NCBI GenBank assembly: GCA_004560375.1 | Contig: SFVC01000051.1 | Location: 1 to 8,489 of the forward strand | DNA length: 8,489 nt | DNA from: a bacterium | GTDB taxonomy: Bacteria; Bacillota; Clostridia; Oscillospirales; Oscillospiraceae | Reading direction: 5' to 3' | Shown: positions 6,901 to 8,489 of the stretch, in pieces | Numbering within the stretch: the stretch's first letter is position 1 | Layout of the letters: each line of letters begins with the position of its first letter | Translations under genes and position numbers: made by a program | The notes under the pieces: generated by a model | The model's input: the letters and a program-made list of their open reading frames with translations, nothing else | What the model was told of the DNA's origin: nothing | Databases searched by the model: none

Positions 6901-7417
6901 GGAGTTCGACTTGTCCGGCACCCAGTCCGATCTCACGCTGGAGGCGGAATACGCCCCCTGGATCACCCTGCTGGCCAGCGGGGAGCAGCGGGGGCAGCTG
7001 GCTCTGGCCCTGGCGGAAGGGCAGTTTACCCGGGAGGCGGCCCTCCATGTGGCGGACAGCGCCCGGATCCCGCCCCAAAACGCCGAGGGCTCGGTCACCT
7101 GGGACGTATCCCTCACCGGGGGCGAAGCGGGCCGGGACGGCGCGATCCCCCTGCGGCTGCTGAGCCCCGACGGCGGGGACGCCGACGTGTGGCAGTACAA
7201 GAACGGCCAGTGGGTGGCGGTGGACGCCCGGCGCAGCGGACAGTATCTGATCCTCTCTATGGAGGGCGACCAGGGCACCTTTTTCCTCCAGCCCAAGGGG
7301 GGCGGCGTGTGGAAAATCGCCCTGCCCATCGCGGTCGGGGCGGGGGGACTGGCGGCGCTGCTGACGCTGCTGGGCAGGGCGCGGCGGAAGAAGAGAACAG
7401 CTGTCCCGACAAAATAA
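3959..7417 (+). CDS. Secreted, membrane-anchored GLUG-repeat protein with a central helical/coiled-coil insertion
   Basis: A 1152-residue surface protein of unknown function. Residues 1-29 are a signal peptide (RR, hydrophobic core, cleavage probably after VSYA). Six GLUG-type motifs (GGIVG/GGVAG class) follow at 135-140, 161-166, 189-194, 248-253, 277-282 and 303-308. Residues about 320-735 are Ala/Leu/Asp-rich, nearly free of cysteine and aromatics, and strongly helical or coiled-coil in character. GLUG motifs then resume at 752-757, 803-808, 832-837 and 858-863, with a weak one at 884-889. Most repeats carry a C-x-N-x-G-x-V step with one cysteine (149, 177, 203, 262, 291, 740, 790, 818, 846, 871, 900), suggesting a cysteine ladder in a beta-solenoid. 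Residues about 937-1000 resemble an InlB/Listeria-Bacteroides repeat. After a beta-rich domain (DVWQYKNGQWVAVD near 1076-1089) come a C-terminal membrane helix (1117-1139) and a basic tail. A lipobox reading of LLAC at 18-21 is possible but poor. Coupling to the exporter suggests an extracellular partner, adaptor or scaffold; this is inference. Confidence 0.85.
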   Translation: MTKRISRRLPALLLALCLLACLTAPVSYAVQGSASVITISNEEELRSFAKNCALDTWSQGKTVRLAADLDLAGAEFTPIPTFGGTFLGQNHTISGLRISAAGSVQGLFRYVQPAGVIRDLTVQGTVAPSGTRSTVGGIVGDNSGTLQNCAFRGAVQGEAMVGGVAGRNSASGQIIGCSAAGAVSGENATGGIAGRSLGLLMKCENSAGVNLTQTESQVDLMDMDAAALEERASADEEAYQLLNGCFDTGGVVGWSSGVVQSCANTGAVGYPHVGYNTGGIAGRQSGYLAGCVNSGTVNGRKDVGGIVGQAEPYLVIDPGGDSLERLRGELDALDLLIDRALNNAQRTSADVTSRLEAIGGFTDSARNSAQNMLNRISDFADDNIGSINTAAADLVNLLDQIAPALDDLSGVGGQLEELSPRLGEAMEALKGAVDLSEDAMTRISASVGAMQQAGRDLSISADRLSAALDDLLRKVKDADEDEIKDAIAGVEDGITELSGALDALARALQDLGDSTGGITIPDLKNEQEIRDALSAVVEALGSTLDALAAFSQYLPDYDDLENAGADLSAAASALKTAGRNVEAALTDLQAALSRSGPLGGKLGEALGKLRDVSDSAAGIGTLLRRAFDTVSGAVNSFAAKAPAQFTPLGDGFRQDSGGLFDALSGLSAEMEGLNLAVQSGGDTLASDLRAVNNQFHTVFGVLLDAMADLKNLPGQGLDTVFEDTSEEDVAALREGKVADCRNTGAVEGDRNVGGVIGAMAIEFDLDPEDDASDAFSFGATYETKAVLQNCVNLGGVTAKKDCVGGVAGRMDLGTALDCQNYGPVESAGGDYAGGVAGYADASVRSCWAKSTLSGENYVGGVAGWASRLRDCRAIATIDRGAECLGAIAGGVETDGVLSGCCFVDTGTAGVDGVSYAGRAEPVPFEALAALEDAPAQFTAFTLTLVADGETVARIPFLYGEDLSRIPLPDVPQREGSYGVWPEFDLSGTQSDLTLEAEYAPWITLLASGEQRGQLALALAEGQFTREAALHVADSARIPPQNAEGSVTWDVSLTGGEAGRDGAIPLRLLSPDGGDADVWQYKNGQWVAVDARRSGQYLILSMEGDQGTFFLQPKGGGVWKIALPIAVGAGGLAALLTLLGRARRKKRTAVPTK

Positions 7418-7430
7418 CAAGCTCGGATCG

Positions 7431-7447
7431 CCGGGGGCGGCCCCCGG
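7431..7447 (+). repeat. Compact GC hairpin after the operon
   Basis: CCGGGGG (7431-7437) and CCCCCGG (7441-7447) pair around CGG, starting 14 bases after the stop codon. There is no T tract, so it may protect the mRNA 3' end or help pausing rather than terminate by itself. Confidence 0.45.
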
Positions 7448-7464
7448 GAGACTTTCCGAATGAA

Positions 7465-7528
7465 ACGGCCCTACCCAATCTGGACAAGTTGGTGAGACTT
7501 GGCAGATTGGGTAGGGCCGTGGTATTTT
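7465..7528. terminator. Long perfect inverted repeat, probable bidirectional terminator
   Basis: ACGGCCCTACCCAATCTG (7465-7482) pairs perfectly over 18 bases with its complement at 7503-7520. An inner CAAGT/ACTTG stem (7485-7489, 7497-7501) and a 7-base loop cap it. Downstream on the plus strand is TATTTT (7523-7528); on the minus strand the stem runs into TTTCATT. It lies between two convergent reading frames, so it can serve both. The stem is longer than most terminators, and the T tracts are modest. Confidence 0.6.
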
Positions 7529-7717
7529 AAGTGCCTGTGTGATTTGGGGAAGCTCCCCAGGGAGGGGCCGTCCTCCCGGTAGAGGTCATGGGCCGCCCGC
7601 GCCGCCGACGATGGCCAACAACAGGCTTGTCGGGGTTCATTTCATGTTGTTCCGTCCTTTCTCTGATTTGAAATTTCTCCAGAGCGGGGATAGGCAGGGT
7701 GGAGAGTACATGCGGCG
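7529..7717. other. Intergenic, no supported gene
   Basis: No frame here has a convincing start and family resemblance. Two small GC hairpins are present: GGGGA-GC-TCCCC near 7546-7556, and a GGGAGG/CCTCCC pair just after. On the minus strand, AAAGGACGG precedes an ATG-AAA-TGA triplet run (about 7639-7647) that gives only a two-codon frame. Together with a downstream open stretch starting LLLAIVGG, it could be a decayed gene start. Confidence 0.35.
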
Positions 7718-8398
7718 CTAAGTCGTGGGCGCCGGCAGGGTAGGATTGGTAGTTGTGTCATAGAGATCTCGAATATTGCCATCGTACATCTTTACTTGCG
7801 AGGGCAAATTATAGTTATTTGATGTTGCCCCCGCCGGGAATACCAAGAAGATTTCTACACGGGCTCCGCTTCCGTTATCCCCAAATGTGTCTCCAAAATT
7901 CTTTGTCTCGTCTTTATGAGAGAAGGTGCCGCTTTTATGCCGAATAATCCTCCACCGCATCCCAGATACGATATTCGAAGAGATGTCTGCGTCCCCGGTT
8001 GGCGTAAAGACCGTTACCTTGTTGGTAAGGACATTATCCTCCCCCCAAATCTTGGCCGTGAAGGTTCCCGTGTTCCAGATTTTTTCCACCCAGTCCGCCT
8101 TATTGATGACAAGAATATCGTGGATCTCCGTGTAGGAGGCATAGGTGCCGTCCTCATTCCGGGTGATCTCCAGGATGTAGTCTCCGGCGTCATGGGCCGT
8201 TCCGTCAGACACGCCGGCGGCGATCTTGGGCTTCAGCTCGAAATGGAAGCCGTCGGTGGGAATGGGATTGCCCTCCGCGTCCGCAAGACCGGCCTTCTGG
8301 CTGTAGGTGAGATTGCCTGTGGTGTAGGTGGTATTCCGGTCATAGGCTTCGGTTCGCAGCGTCACGTCAAACAGGCTGCCGCCGCCATCGTTATCCTG
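7718..8398 (-). pseudogene. C-terminal fragment of a surface/adhesin-like protein, 5' end broken
   Basis: Open for 226 codons between a TAG at 8399-8401 and its own stop at 7718-7720. The only in-frame start before the conserved-looking sequence is GTG at 8363-8365, which has no ribosome site, so this looks like a truncated 3' part. The predicted protein is Thr/Asp/Gly/Asn-rich, lacks membrane segments and has beta-type repeat flavour. The stretch FHFELKPK followed by DGTAHDAGDYILEITRNEDG resembles extracellular MBG/YDG-type or pilin-like modules of Gram-positive adhesins. It ends in TLPAPTT without a sorting signal or anchor, so the C-terminus may also be abnormal. DNA here is clearly less GC-rich than the exporter operon, suggesting separate ancestry. 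The opposite-strand frame (7916-8488) gives a low-complexity product and was judged a shadow. Function would be adhesion or surface display if intact; confidence in the strand is moderate. Confidence 0.55.
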
Positions 8399-8489
8399 CT
8401 ATACTTTCGAACAGGGCAAATCTGCAAGAATATGCACCCAATATGCACCGGCTGTATGTTTTGGTATCCTCGCCGGAAGCGGCGGTGAT
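8394..8489 (-). pseudogene. Upstream remnant of the surface protein plus a frame-breaking segment
   Basis: At the right edge the minus strand reads ITAASGEDTKTY, a typical spacer between repeats in clostridial surface proteins. It is in a different frame from the fragment at 7718-8398. It continues without resemblance to such repeats (SRCILGAYSCRF...) until TAA at 8391-8393, while the downstream frame opens right after its TAG at 8399-8401. A segment of very roughly 60 bases (about 8400-8455) therefore seems foreign to the gene and shifts the frame. It contains the tandem repeat at 8429-8449. A small insertion, recombination scar or assembly error are all possible. Confidence 0.35.
8429..8449. 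repeat. Two tandem copies of AATATGCACC
   Basis: AATATGCACC at 8429-8438 and again at 8440-8449, period 11 bases (about one helical turn), inside the frame-breaking segment. It could be a protein-binding arm site of a recombination locus or simple slippage; nothing nearby decides. Confidence 0.45.

Noticed and set aside
5588..7420. A 610-codon minus-strand open frame opposite the GLUG protein
   Set aside because: Low-complexity Gly/Ala/His/Pro product without ribosome site or family resemblance; the plus-strand protein has a signal peptide, repeats and an anchor.
7529..7717. A small plus-strand frame (7539-7721)
   Set aside because: Composition is Pro/Gly/Arg-rich, with no ribosome site and no resemblance; it overlaps the 3' end of the minus-strand frame.
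7916..8488. A 190-codon plus-strand open frame at the right edge
   Set aside because: It is opposite the adhesin-like minus-strand frame and its product lacks recognisable domains; the minus strand has the better surface-protein features, though certainty is moderate.
1..8489. CRISPR array, replication origin or full insertion sequence
   Set aside because: No regularly spaced direct repeats with spacers, no cluster of DnaA boxes, and no transposase frame with terminal inverted repeats were seen.

Overview
The window looks like a chromosomal segment of a GC-rich, Gram-positive Firmicute, most likely a gut Clostridium-class bacterium of the Oscillospiraceae type. This rests on AGGAGG-type ribosome sites, TTG starts, a sigma-A-like promoter, a LytTR-domain regulator, and a Gram-positive-style surface protein (signal peptide, GLUG repeats, InlB-like repeat, C-terminal anchor). 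Taxonomy is inferred from style only.

Layout. (1) 1-513, minus strand: the N-terminal 171 codons of a LytTR DNA-binding protein that continues into a PAS-like domain and runs off the left edge. (2) 514-1440: about 930 bases without a convincing protein gene. It contains an orphan 3' fragment of a tRNA-Ala (anticodon CGC) ending in CCA at 1046, the terminator that probably belonged to that tRNA, a run of GC-rich hairpins, two more intrinsic terminators, and then a regulatory region with two palindromes and a good promoter. (3) 1441-7417, plus strand: a two-gene operon of an 841-aa MMPL/RND-family exporter and, overlapping it by 8 bases, a 1152-aa secreted membrane-anchored protein. The second protein is a GLUG/cysteine-ladder beta-solenoid interrupted by about 410 residues of predicted helical, coiled-coil-like sequence. 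(4) 7418-7717: a convergent intergenic space with a long perfect inverted repeat that can serve as a terminator in both directions. (5) 7718-8489, minus strand: less GC-rich DNA encoding the C-terminal piece of a surface/adhesin-like protein whose frame is broken near 8394-8401.

How it may work. The exporter and the solenoid/coiled-coil protein are translationally coupled, so they probably act together at the cell surface. The pump would move a lipid-like or other hydrophobic substrate, and the partner would stand outside the membrane as a scaffold, adaptor or wall-spanning conduit. This pair is the best candidate for a little-described system here. Its promoter carries a palindrome overlapping the -35 box, suggesting repression by a factor not encoded in the window. 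The tRNA fragment suggests that the DNA to its left arrived, or was rearranged, by integration into a tRNA-Ala gene; both ends of the window therefore look like accessory DNA around the operon.
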